From NCBI GenBank assembly GCA_903838675.1, contig CAILZI010000193.1, forward strand, positions 46,494 to 110,493: DNA of 64,000 nt. The letters are read 5' to 3'. Of this stretch, positions 53,454 to 61,604 are shown piece by piece (positions within the stretch are counted from its first letter, which is position 1; each line of letters begins with the position of its first letter). Source of the DNA: an uncultured Verrucomicrobiota bacterium. GTDB taxonomy: Bacteria; Verrucomicrobiota; Verrucomicrobiia; Verrucomicrobiales; Verrucomicrobiaceae. The notes under the pieces were generated by a model. The model worked only from the letters and a program-made list of their open reading frames with translations, made no database searches and was not told where the DNA came from. The translations under genes and the position numbers were made by a program.

Positions 53454-53692
53454 CGGTGTTTGAAAACCCGCTATATCACTAGCGCAGTCAGGTTTGGGTG
53501 AGGCGGCGTTTTGTGTCACCGCTACGCGGTTCCACGAAATTGGGAGACATAGGTGATGCGGTTCCGTGGGTTGGCACCCATATCTATTGTTGTGCCAGCC
53601 CGGGCTTTTGGAGGGAGAGTGCGTGCGATTTAAGTCTTACACAAGTTGGCATAATCTTGCCAAGGCCATTCAACACAGGTTTTCAAACACCG
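53454..53692. mobile_element. MITE-like element with 15-bp terminal inverted repeats
   Basis: A 239-bp element whose ends (53454-53468 and 53678-53692, CGGTGTTTGAAAACC and its complement) are perfect 15-bp inverted repeats. TAG occurs next to the left end (53450-53452) and right end (53693-53695), a possible target duplication if one extra G belongs to the element. Inside is a structured segment shared with 59,510-59,590: the palindrome CCGCTACGCGG (53519-53529) and a stem with TGGC loop (53568-53579). It has no coding capacity. With the degenerate A repeat before it, it accounts for the non-coding stretch from 53,274 to about 53,700; I see nothing further in 53,700-53,950. Confidence 0.7.
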
Positions 53693-53954
53693 TAGTATCC
53701 GTCAAAAGCAGCCCCGTGAAGCAGTCGTAGCTGGTGAGAGCCGTAGGCATCGAACTATGGCTCTGGTGGATGGAGCCGAACCCATCAAGATTTTGAGGAG
53801 TGATGCGCAGGGGAGCGTGGCCACTATTCAGGGCCGGAGCCTGGCTTGATGCCATGCACTCCGGCCCGGTGGTCGCGGACAGTTTTAACATGCCGCCGCT
53901 CCCTGCACTCCTGCCGGTGCGCTGTGGCCTGCCACCTTCACGCCCTGCGCCCCC

Positions 53955-55163
53955 ATGCCCCTTTCATGTCCTTCTATTGCTGCAACCACAACCACCGCGA
54001 CACCCGAAGCCCGGCAGGCCGGGAAGGAAGCCGGAGGCGCTTTCCCGGCCTGCCGGGCCGGGGCTGCGGGCTTGTCTAAGCAGCATAATAGAACACTCAC
54101 CCCACATGCCCCCGCAACCCTGCGGTGGTTCCCCGGTGCCTCGTTGATTGATATTGAGCTGCCTGTACACCACTCCGACACCCGCAAGCGCAAACAGCAG
54201 CCCCGTGGCCGCATCAAGGAATGGAGCGCCGCCAGCCGCTCCCGTTTGAAGCACACCCTCGGCAGGCTCCAGCGCGAGGAACTGGGCCGCGCTATGATCG
54301 TCACGCTCACGTATCCGAAGGAGTGCCCGGCACCGGATGACCACGAAGTTTACAAGGCCCATCTGCACCGGTTCAACATGGCCTTGCGCCGCCGCTGGCC
54401 GCTCTGCTCGGGCATCTGGAAGCTGGAGTTCCAGGCACGTGGCGCCGCGCATTATCACTTCATGCTCTTCGGTCTGCATGACGAACCGCTCGAAGCGCTG
54501 CGCGCCTGGACGCGTAAGATCTGGTATCGCATCGCCCATAACGGTGACAAGAACTTGGGAGTGTCATGCGAGCAAGTGGCCCCGGTTAAAAGCACCGGGG
54601 GTGCCATGGGCTATTTTGCCAAGTACCTCGGCAAGGGTGACCAGACGATGCCGGGGAACTTCAGCGGCAGATACTGGGGCAAGGTCAACGCCGCACGCCT
54701 CCCGGTCGCACTCGCCAAAGCCATCGAGGTGCCGCACCAAATAGCCGCCACCATCCGCCGCATCGTCCGCAAAAAGATGGCCACCGATGTGAACACGAGC
54801 TACTGGAAGCGCCACCTCGAACACTTGCGCAGCGATGGCTGGCGTGTGTCACGCCTGCAATGGGAGACAGCCAAGAGCAGGCTGCACAGCGGCGCGGCCA
54901 TCATTCCCCTGTGGAGCACGCTGCCTGCCATCAAGCACGAGGAAGACGGCATGTCGTTCTCCGCTCCCGCCTGCGAGCTGCGCATCAAGTATGACCGCGA
55001 GCACTTCCAGCAGGTTATCAAGAGCCACCCGCTGCCGCGCCGCTGGCGGCTCCGCGACAATGACCGTGTGCGCCTGCTCTGCGACGCTTCTAAATTCATC
55101 GCCGCTCTCGCCCGGCTGGACAAGCCGGAGGGGTGTTTTCTGACGTTCTCACAAGCGGGTTGA
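53955..55163 (+). CDS. Rolling-circle (HUH) replication initiator-like protein
   Basis: A 402-codon reading frame; the true start is uncertain and may be near codon 64 (TTG at 54144), because the first 60 codons cross a long hairpin. From about residue 65 it reads as a HUH Rep: motif I AMIVTLTYP (about 113-121), motif II EFQARGAAHYHFMLFG with the metal-binding His-Tyr-His (166-168), and motif III GYFAKYLGK with Tyr220 and Tyr224 as candidate nicking residues. This is the pattern of Rep proteins of small ssDNA phages, rolling-circle plasmids and related transposases. The C-terminal 140 residues are unfamiliar. No capsid, integrase or partner gene is near, so it may be a plasmid or phage remnant. 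Base use is like the neighbours. Confidence 0.7.
   Translation: MPLSCPSIAATTTTATPEARQAGKEAGGAFPACRAGAAGLSKQHNRTLTPHAPATLRWFPGASLIDIELPVHHSDTRKRKQQPRGRIKEWSAASRSRLKHTLGRLQREELGRAMIVTLTYPKECPAPDDHEVYKAHLHRFNMALRRRWPLCSGIWKLEFQARGAAHYHFMLFGLHDEPLEALRAWTRKIWYRIAHNGDKNLGVSCEQVAPVKSTGGAMGYFAKYLGKGDQTMPGNFSGRYWGKVNAARLPVALAKAIEVPHQIAATIRRIVRKKMATDVNTSYWKRHLEHLRSDGWRVSRLQWETAKSRLHSGAAIIPLWSTLPAIKHEEDGMSFSAPACELRIKYDREHFQQVIKSHPLPRRWRLRDNDRVRLLCDASKFIAALARLDKPEGCFLTFSQAG
54009..54058. other. Long perfect hairpin at the Rep 5' end (candidate origin)
   Basis: Arms of 17 bp (54009-54025 and 54042-54058, inner sequence CCCGGCAGGCCGGGAA and its complement) enclose a 16-base loop. It is the longest perfect inverted repeat I found. 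It lies just before, or within, the start of the HUH Rep gene. Nicking origins of rolling-circle systems often take this form, but no nick site can be proved from sequence; a terminator is less likely since no T-tract follows. Confidence 0.55.
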
Positions 55164-55190
55164 TCAACTTTTTGAACCCTGCCTCCTGTT

Positions 55191-55583
55191 TTATGGATTC
55201 ATTTTAAATTTCACATCAGGAACGTCGCTAAAATTGGTGAATTGCTTCAAGACTTTGGTCTCAATATTTTTATCAATTGCCTGCACAAATAAAAAACTCG
55301 CATCGCTAATTCCGAAATAAACGCCATCCGAGACACATAAGAGTTCGTCAGGGTATTCCTGAGGATCGGAAGCCATGTTTTCCAACTCAGAAAAATTGAG
55401 AACTACTCGCCTGCCACCATTCAACAATGATTCATATTTCCAAACATTTTTCCCCACGCCGCCAGCTCGATGGACTTCCACCAACTTGTCTGGAGATATC
55501 CCAAGGCAATCCCTAATATTTTCAAGCAGCTTAAAAAGGGGAAACTTTTTCGGCAGTTCGATTTGGTCAAAAATGGCCTTCAT
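55191..55583 (-). CDS. Candidate immunity protein of the Rhs tip
   Basis: A 130-residue protein, acidic overall, with no recognised domain. Its start overlaps the end of the Rhs gene by one base (55583), the usual place of an immunity gene. The sequence is clearly more AT-rich than its surroundings, as expected for a shuffled toxin-immunity cassette. A middle segment reads VLNFSELENMASDPQEYPDE, and the C-terminal part has VSDGVYFGISDASFLFVQAI, a SUKH-like length and acidity but without a diagnostic motif. Immunity function is inferred from position only. Confidence 0.62.
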   Translation of the reverse strand: MKAIFDQIELPKKFPLFKLLENIRDCLGISPDKLVEVHRAGGVGKNVWKYESLLNGGRRVVLNFSELENMASDPQEYPDELLCVSDGVYFGISDASFLFVQAIDKNIETKVLKQFTNFSDVPDVKFKMNP

Positions 55584-57325
55584 TATTTTAAGGGTTCAGG
55601 TTTGCCACGGTGAAATCCACCTTCCAAAGGCTTGGCGGGATTGGCGGGTGTTAGTTCGTGTTGATGGGGTTTAGGATGAATTGTCGGCATGTTGTGATCG
55701 CTAAAATCGATGTCCCGCACCGGCACCAAATTACCCCTACTGTCCCACATCCACTCCCTCGCTTGCGGTTCGCTACCATGCGAGGGAGTACTGCGGCCAA
55801 GCTGAGTATGAGGAACATTAGTATCGGGTTGTAAGACCCCGTATTTATTTTTCGGCAATGGGCGTTGAAGGACCGGTGCATTTGATTCAACATAGGTACC
55901 TGCGTTGGAGTTTTGTAACTCATTTTGGCCCTTTATTTTTAGGGAACTTTGATCTGGTGTTGACAGTTCTGTTGGCTTTGGGCTAGGCGCACTTGTATCT
56001 TTACCTGGGAGGCTATGAGGTTTTGGAGCTGCATTAGTGTCGGCCCCTGGCAATGCATCAGGTTTCGGCGGTGCAGCTTCAATCGAAGGTTCTGCTTTGT
56101 GCCCTGGAGTCGCAGTTGTGATGTGCTCAGTTGGCCCTGGCGTCCTAGTTGCAGACTGACCTTTATCTTTAGTTACTTCGGCTATTCCCCAACCTGCACA
56201 AAATGATGCTACTCCAGTTCCTACCCAAACCAGAGCTTCACAAATAACTGGCACGGCAGGCAAGGCCATCACAAACAACCCATGCGCATCAAACCCCGTC
56301 CAAGGGTTCTGCTTGACATAGGCATAGACATTGGGGCCGTCCACAAACCCCGCCGGGTCACGGCTCAGCCACACGCCCGTCTCCAGATCCCGATACCGGA
56401 ACCCTTCATTCAGCAGCCCGGTCGGATCTTCGTCCTTGCTGTTGCCGCGCTGTTTGTCCTGGTTGAGGCCCGTCTCCGTCGTCCGGCGGCCATACGCTTC
56501 GTAGCTCGCCGTCCAGGTCAGCGTCGCGCTGCTGTCCGCCTGCGCCACGATGTCGCCGCGCCCATTGCTCAGCGAGTACTTGGTGCCGCTGGCACGCATG
56601 GAGTACAGCATGCCGCCCACGCCGCCGCCCATGTCCGGGCCGCGCACGTATTCCACGGTGGGAGTGTCGGGCAGGGTGTCAGTCGTAGTGTCAAATTCCG
56701 CGAGGCTCAGCCCCCCGGCGAACACAATCGCCGTCTGCGCCTGCTGCACACCGGAGGCGAGCTTGTGCGTGCCGATGCGCCGCGTGCGGTAATCGTAGTC
56801 ATAGGCGTGCTGCGTGCCATCCGGCAGCGTCACGCTGCTCAGGCGGTCCTGCGCATCCCACTGGTAGCTGGTCGTACCGCTTGCCGCAGGGGGCGGGTTG
56901 ATGCCGTTGCCCGTGTCTCCGCCCGTGATGCTCACGTTCTGCGCGGTCCGGTTCCCATCATCGTCATAGGTCAGCGCGGCGTTCTTGAGCATCGTGCCGT
57001 TCTCAGTGTCCCACTGCTCCCAGTGGGTCAGCTGATTGGCCTCGTTGTAGGTGTAGTGCCACACGCCGGGATCACTGCCGCCCGTCACCGTCTTTTGCAA
57101 CCGGTTGTTCGCCGCGTCATACGCATACGCCGTCGTCGTCGCCACCGCCGTCGGCTCCACCACCGTCTCAGTGGCCAGCCGGTTGTCCGCATCGTACGTC
57201 ATGCTCGTGCTGCGCACCCCCGCGCTCCGGTTAAAATCCCCCGGCCACGTCTCCAGCTGCTGCGTCACATTCCCCAGCAGGTCATGCTCCCAGCTAAACT
57301 GCGCCAGCACCTCGCTCTCGGTCAT
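55583..57325 (-). CDS. 5'-truncated Rhs protein with variable C-terminal tip
   Basis: A 580-residue C-terminal part of an Rhs protein, which normally exceeds 1000 residues. YD-repeats run from the start (MTYDADNRLATETVVEP, AYAYDAANNRLQ, YTYNEANQL, TYDDDGNRT). The Rhs core motif is FRYRDLETGVWLSRDPAGFV and then NPWTGFDAHGL, the site of self-cleavage in the family. After it come a hydrophobic segment (about 355-385), a Pro-rich linker and a tail with RDIDFSDHNMPTIHPKPHQH. His-rich tails of this kind occur at the ends of other polymorphic toxins; the activity is not clear. No signal, N-terminal shell or secretion domain remains. The region upstream of the start is a family A repeat, so a recombination event probably cut the gene there. 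Confidence 0.85.
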   Translation of the reverse strand: MTESEVLAQFSWEHDLLGNVTQQLETWPGDFNRSAGVRSTSMTYDADNRLATETVVEPTAVATTTAYAYDAANNRLQKTVTGGSDPGVWHYTYNEANQLTHWEQWDTENGTMLKNAALTYDDDGNRTAQNVSITGGDTGNGINPPPAASGTTSYQWDAQDRLSSVTLPDGTQHAYDYDYRTRRIGTHKLASGVQQAQTAIVFAGGLSLAEFDTTTDTLPDTPTVEYVRGPDMGGGVGGMLYSMRASGTKYSLSNGRGDIVAQADSSATLTWTASYEAYGRRTTETGLNQDKQRGNSKDEDPTGLLNEGFRYRDLETGVWLSRDPAGFVDGPNVYAYVKQNPWTGFDAHGLFVMALPAVPVICEALVWVGTGVASFCAGWGIAEVTKDKGQSATRTPGPTEHITTATPGHKAEPSIEAAPPKPDALPGADTNAAPKPHSLPGKDTSAPSPKPTELSTPDQSSLKIKGQNELQNSNAGTYVESNAPVLQRPLPKNKYGVLQPDTNVPHTQLGRSTPSHGSEPQAREWMWDSRGNLVPVRDIDFSDHNMPTIHPKPHQHELTPANPAKPLEGGFHRGKPEPLK

Positions 57326-57349
57326 CGCCGTCGTCCGGAACAGAAAATA

Positions 57350-57593
57350 AGATGCCAGGCAAGAATGGCGTTCATTGTAGAAGTGGACTCGGTGCCTGAA
57401 TGCGGCAAACTCGTTGCGGGGCTCATTGCAGACGCTGCTGGCAGCCTTGAAGTGTGACGGAGTCTTGGATTTGCTTCACAGGCTGGCTGCCAGAACCCAG
57501 GGGAGCACTCGCCAAGGCTCGGCACCCCTGGGCTCAATGACGGAAGGCCGTTGGCCTTCAAGGCAAGGATGTCAGTCTATTGTGCAAGCCTCA
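57350..57593. repeat. Family A2 structured repeat, copy 1
   Basis: Nearly 245 bp homologous to 61,630-61,877. It has a stem CCCAGGGG (57496-57503) paired with CCCCTGGG (57525-57532), then a stem GAAGGCC/GGCCTTC with a GTT loop. The right end (57571-57593) matches 21 of 23 bases of the inverted end at 61605. The left end is missing; it stops near the truncated Rhs start. The rest of the 57,326-57,748 gap shows nothing else. Confidence 0.7.
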
Positions 57594-57748
57594 ATAAAAG
57601 GTCCCCCCACTGTTCAAGCTCCTGCCCGTTGGGGGTGCAAGGCCGGAGATTGCGCCATTCGCCCGCCGCTGTCACCGGCGCAGCAGGGTTTTCAAGCCCC
57701 TGCTTCCCTTCTTGATACTTGGAACGCGAAGTGCGACACACCTGGGGC

Positions 57749-58780
57749 ATGAACGAGATCACCAAGCGCAAAAACTTCATCACGGTCACCGACGAACTGA
57801 TCGCGTACCTGGACCAGTTTGGCCGATGCTACTCGCTGCCCACGACCTATGATGAGCTGCGCAACTTTTCCGAAAGCTACCCGCTGTTCGACAAGGAAGG
57901 CAACGCCACCTACTGGAGCAGCGTCCTCTACCCACGCGAGCTGCAGAAGGAGCTCTACCCCAAGCTCACCAGCATCTATTCCCAGCTCCGCACCGGCGAC
58001 TTCCACGCCGTGCCGCATCTCTTCGTCGAGCGCGTGGACTACTGCGAATTTGGCAACTCGCGCCCCTTCCGCGTGCGCGTGGTGAACCAGTACAATGACA
58101 ACTACGACCACTTCTACGTCAAGACGGCAGACGCCTCCCGCGTCTATGGCCTGGAGCTCGAGCACCTGCTCTCGCCGAATCGCATCAACTACCTGATGCA
58201 CCGTGGCGGCACGCTGGTGGAGGAGCACATCGCCGGGATTCCCGGGGACGCCTTCATCCGCGATTACCTGCACCGCCCCGACTTCAACGGGGTCCGCCTC
58301 GCCAAGGAGTTCGTTAAATTCAGCGAGCGCTGCTTCATCCGGCTCCTCGGCGACATGCGCAGCTACAACTACGTCATCGACATGACACCCGACTTCGAGG
58401 AGGTGCAGTACCGAGTCCGCGCCATCGACTTCGACCAGCAGAGCTACGAAGGCCGCAAAAGTTTGTACCTCCCGCAGTTCTTCAAGGAGAACAACCCCGT
58501 CGTCCAGCTCTGCGCCGCATGCCTCAACACCCCCACCATGAAGCAGTACCAGGAGGAGGAGCGAAGCCTGATCTCCCGCCGCTACCTTTCCGAGCACCAG
58601 CGCATCACCGCCCTGCTGCACTGCATGAAGAACAATGCGGTCGAGCCCTTCGAAAAAGTCGTCCAGCTCCGTGCTGAACTCGGCCAGTACCACAGCACCC
58701 ACCTCTTCGACACGTGCAAATCCATGGGTGAAATCGTCGAACGCAACCTCGACCTCATGCTGGGGAGGCACCTTGAATAG
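57749..58780 (+). CDS. Kinase-like-fold hypothetical protein
   Basis: A 343-residue protein (an upstream ATG at 57719 is less likely). It has no close match that I recognise. The order of motifs resembles a small-molecule or HipA-type kinase: FYVKTADASRVYG (a possible Lys of the N-lobe), HRGGTLVEEHIAGIPGDAF (Glu), LLGDMRSYNYVIDM (Asp and Asn in the catalytic loop position) and VRAIDFDQQSYEG (a DFD-like metal site). If this is right, unlike the two pseudokinases its key residues are present. It is flanked by repeats, followed 51 bp later by the SLOG gene on the same strand. A role is not known. Confidence 0.55.
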   Translation: MNEITKRKNFITVTDELIAYLDQFGRCYSLPTTYDELRNFSESYPLFDKEGNATYWSSVLYPRELQKELYPKLTSIYSQLRTGDFHAVPHLFVERVDYCEFGNSRPFRVRVVNQYNDNYDHFYVKTADASRVYGLELEHLLSPNRINYLMHRGGTLVEEHIAGIPGDAFIRDYLHRPDFNGVRLAKEFVKFSERCFIRLLGDMRSYNYVIDMTPDFEEVQYRVRAIDFDQQSYEGRKSLYLPQFFKENNPVVQLCAACLNTPTMKQYQEEERSLISRRYLSEHQRITALLHCMKNNAVEPFEKVVQLRAELGQYHSTHLFDTCKSMGEIVERNLDLMLGRHLE

Positions 58781-58831
58781 TGTGAGATCGTGCTTGCTGC
58801 GGGCGCAGTCCTGATTTCTTCTGAGTCGAAC

Positions 58832-59314
58832 ATGGCCTGCAAACTTATCATTATTACCGGTGCCCAGCTGGGTGTCGAACGCGCCGCGCTGGAATGGGCG
58901 CTGAAACACACCTTCCCACACGGCGGCTGGTGTCCCAAGGGCCAGCTCCTCGGCGCTGCCGAGCCGCTGGACCCACGCTACAAGCTCAAGGAAGGCGAAA
59001 CCGAAAACGTGCTCGAAGCCGTCATTTCCAATGTGCGTGATGCCGAGGCCACCTTGGTCTTCACCCTGGCCCCCAAGGCCGCTGGCACCGCCCAGAAAGC
59101 CGTCAGCTCGGCCAAGAAGCAGAAGAAGCCCGTACTGCACGTCCACCGTGGCATCCTCGGTGTTTCGGAGAAGATTGTGGCTTTCCTCGACAAATACTAC
59201 GTCCGCCGCCTGCACGTCACCGGCTCGGCTGACACGGAAGAGGCTGGTGTGAGCGACTGGGCGTCTGGTGAATTGGAGAAAGCCAAGGGAATTTTGGACC
59301 GGCGTCCGGATTGA
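58832..59314 (+). CDS. cpYpsA-related SLOG family protein
   Basis: A 160-residue protein of the SLOG/LOG Rossmann-like superfamily, in the group often named putative molybdenum carrier (cpYpsA-related). It begins IITGAQLGVERAALEWALKH and continues with HGGWCPKGQLL (the PKG nucleotide-binding turn), then DAEATLVFTLAPKAAGTA. SLOG proteins bind nucleotides or nucleotide-derived signals; the molybdenum carrier name came from a structural observation and is not secure. It is a likely operon partner of the kinase-like gene just upstream. The two stand between two repeat elements. Confidence 0.8.
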   Translation: MACKLIIITGAQLGVERAALEWALKHTFPHGGWCPKGQLLGAAEPLDPRYKLKEGETENVLEAVISNVRDAEATLVFTLAPKAAGTAQKAVSSAKKQKKPVLHVHRGILGVSEKIVAFLDKYYVRRLHVTGSADTEEAGVSDWASGELEKAKGILDRRPD

Positions 59315-59767
59315 TCGGTCGGCCATCGGCGTGATGCAGGCTGCCAGCCTGTGGCTTGGAAAGCAATCCGCAAAGCCGGACGGGCTAGCAGCCCATGGCA
59401 CGGCCGGAGAGGGATCATGCCGATTGCTTTGTGCCTGCTTAGCACTCCGGCAGGTGGTGTTTGAAAAGCTGCTTTGACGCTGACTTTGTCACGTTTGGAC
59501 GTAGCGGCGATTTGTGTCACCGCTACGCGGTTCCGGGGGCTGGCGCCCCCCGGCTACGATTATGCCAGCCCTCCGGGCTTTCGGAGAGGGCGCATGGGAG
59601 GTGAAGTTTGCCAGTAGCTGGCATGAACTCATGCCTGGCATGAATGGCACTCGGTTAAGGATGTTCATCGTGGATTTTGGAGGGCTCAACGCGACTGATA
59701 CGCGGCGGAGTTCAATGAAAACGCTGCTGGTGGGCGTGGGGTGTGGCGAAGTCGTGGGTTTGCTTCC

Positions 59768-59946
59768 CGGTGTTGCTGACGGCAACCCAGGGGCACCTCG
59801 CCAAGGCTCGGCGGCCCTGGGCTGAAAGACGCAACACCGTTGGTGTTGAAGAAGACTGATGAGGGAAGACAGCACCCTGGGAACAGAACGACAGGCAGCC
59901 TAAACCGAGTGCTATTCACTCCAGGCATTCGGCGCAGGTTTTCACA
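59768..59946. repeat. Family A1 tandem repeat, unit 1
   Basis: A 179-bp unit with stems GTTGC/GCAAC, CCCAGGG/CCCTGGG and CAACACC/GGTGTTG (GTT loop). It is followed directly by a second unit of equal length, with about eight differences by eye. Confidence 0.8.
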
Positions 59947-60125
59947 CGGTGTTGCTGACGGCAACCCAGGGGCACCTCGCCAAGGCTCGGCGGCCCTGGG
60001 CTGAAAGACGCAACACCGTTGGTGTTGAAGAAGACTGATGAGTGAAGACAGCGCCATGGGAACAGAACGACAGGCCGCATAAACCGAGTGCTATTCATTC
60101 CAGGCATTCAGCGCAGGTTTTCAAA
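59947..60125. repeat. Family A1 tandem repeat, unit 2
   Basis: Second unit of the 179-bp tandem pair, with the same three stems and about 95% identity to the first by eye. Confidence 0.8.
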
Positions 60126-60278
60126 CAGTGCCTAGCAGCCATCCCCCGCCCCGGAATGAGCGGTTATGTTTGAACTTGGAAGGCTGTGGGCTATGACCTA
60201 TGATACTACGGAACTGCCCATGCATCTGCATTTTTGGGGTCAGCGTTTGTCCGGCAATCCGCCAACTCTCTTTGAATC

Positions 60279-61604
60279 ATGCTCCTCCTCGCCAACGCGC
60301 CAGTCCACGCCGCACTGCCACCCATGGGCATGCTGGCGCCGTTTGCCCTGCTGCTGCTGTGCATCGCGCTGATGCCCTTGTTTGCCGCGCATTTCTGGGA
60401 GCATCATTACCCGAAGGTGGCGGTGGGGCTGGGTTTGGTGACTGCGGCGTATTACGTCTGCGTGCGGAGCGACTGGCACCCGTTGCAGCACGCGGCGCAT
60501 GAGTACGTCAGCTTCATGGCGCTGGTGGGCTCGCTCTTTGTCATCTCGGGCGGGATCAACATTCGTGTCAGAGGGGAGGCGACGCCGCTGGTGAACACGC
60601 TTTATTTGCTGATCGGCGCGGTGCTGGCCAACCTCATTGGCACCACGGGAGCGTCGATGCTGCTGATCCGGCCGTGGATCCAGATGAACAAATTCCGCAT
60701 CACCGGCTTCCACATCGTCTTCTTCATTTTCATTGTGAGCAACGTCGGCGGCTGCCTCACTCCCGTGGGCGATCCGCCGCTCTTCCTCGGCTTTCTGCGC
60801 GGGGTGCCTTTCTTCTGGGTGCTGCAGCACTGCTGGCAGGCCTGGGCGCTCGCGCTCGCGCTGCTGCTCGGCGCTTTTTTCATTTTTGACATGCGCAACT
60901 TCTCCCGCATCCCCAAGGAGATTCGAGATGAGGAAACTGCGCACGAAGACTGGCACTTCCGCGGCCTGCTCAATGTCGTGTGGCTCGGAGTGGTGCTGGC
61001 GGCGGTGTTCCTGCCCAAGAGCGTGCAGGAGACCACGCTGCTCGGGGTCTTCTCCATCCCTGCCCTGGTGATGTTTGCCGCGGCTGCGGCTTCCTACTTC
61101 ACCACCAAGCCGGAGGTGCATGAGTCGAACGACTTCAACTTTGGCCCGGTCAAGGAGGTCGGCTTTCTTTTCATCGGCATCTTCCTCACCATGATCCCGG
61201 CGCTGCAGATCCTGCAAAGCGGCGAGGCGCTGCAGATCAGCTCGCCGATGCAGTACTACTTCACTACGGGCGCGCTCTCCGCCTTCCTCGACAACGCCCC
61301 GACCTACCTCTCCTTCCTTGCTGCCTCCATGGGACAGCAGCATCTCTCCGTCGATTCCCCTGCCGACGTGATGACATTCGCCGCCGAGCACGCGCCGCAT
61401 CTCATCGCCATTTCACTCGGGGCAGTCTTCTTCGGAGCCGGCAGCTACATCGGCAACGGGCCGAACTTCATGGTCAAGGCCATCGCTGACAAATCCAAGG
61501 TGCATGCCCCCTCATTCCTGGCCTACATGTTCCGGTTCTCCATTCCCATCTTGCTTCCCATCCTCACGCTCGTCGGCTGGATGATGGTGAAGGGCAGTCA
61601 TTAG
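60279..61604 (+). CDS. NhaD-like sodium:proton antiporter
   Basis: A 441-residue inner-membrane transporter of the ion transporter superfamily (NhaD/CitMHS-like), with about 11-12 hydrophobic segments. Conserved parts are ANLIGTTGASMLLIRPWIQM, NVGGCLTPVGDPPLFLGFL, ALSAFLDNAPTYLSFLAASM and FFGAGSYIGNGPNFMVKAIA, which correspond to the paired half-helix motifs with small polar residues that bind ions. The NAPTYL and GNGPNFMVKAI motifs are typical of antiporter-type members annotated in this phylum. Sodium/proton exchange is inferred from similarity; other ions or dicarboxylates are possible. The gene lies between a composite repeat and an A2 element that begins at its stop codon. Confidence 0.88.
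   Translation: MLLLANAPVHAALPPMGMLAPFALLLLCIALMPLFAAHFWEHHYPKVAVGLGLVTAAYYVCVRSDWHPLQHAAHEYVSFMALVGSLFVISGGINIRVRGEATPLVNTLYLLIGAVLANLIGTTGASMLLIRPWIQMNKFRITGFHIVFFIFIVSNVGGCLTPVGDPPLFLGFLRGVPFFWVLQHCWQAWALALALLLGAFFIFDMRNFSRIPKEIRDEETAHEDWHFRGLLNVVWLGVVLAAVFLPKSVQETTLLGVFSIPALVMFAAAAASYFTTKPEVHESNDFNFGPVKEVGFLFIGIFLTMIPALQILQSGEALQISSPMQYYFTTGALSAFLDNAPTYLSFLAASMGQQHLSVDSPADVMTFAAEHAPHLIAISLGAVFFGAGSYIGNGPNFMVKAIADKSKVHAPSFLAYMFRFSIPILLPILTLVGWMMVKGSH

Larger units (their letters stand above)
59456..60128. mobile_element. Composite repeat element with inverted ends
   Basis: About 673 bp with ends GGTGTTTGAAAA (59456) and an inverted counterpart TTTTCAAACA (60118). The left portion holds the family B structure shared with 53,519-53,580: CCGCTACGCGG (59521-59531) and stem GGGGGC-TGGC-GCCCCC (59536-59551). 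The right portion consists of two tandem family A1 repeats. An inverted pair lies inside too: CTGGCATGAATGGCACTCGG near 59,640 mirrors CCGAGTGCTATTCATTCCAG near 60,085. This explains the non-coding stretch from 59,315 to 60,278 apart from its flanks; I see nothing in those. Confidence 0.65.

Noticed and set aside
53800..54147. A 115-codon frame upstream of the Rep
   Set aside because: It is Pro/Arg-rich, runs across the long hairpin and has no recognisable domain; it is probably non-coding.
56282..57457. 391-codon Arg/Val/His-rich frame antisense to the Rhs gene
   Set aside because: Shadow of the YD-repeat coding strand, which gives a recognisable protein.
59768..60125. Tandem repeats as a CRISPR array
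   Set aside because: The units are 179 bp, adjoining with no spacers, and no cas genes are present.
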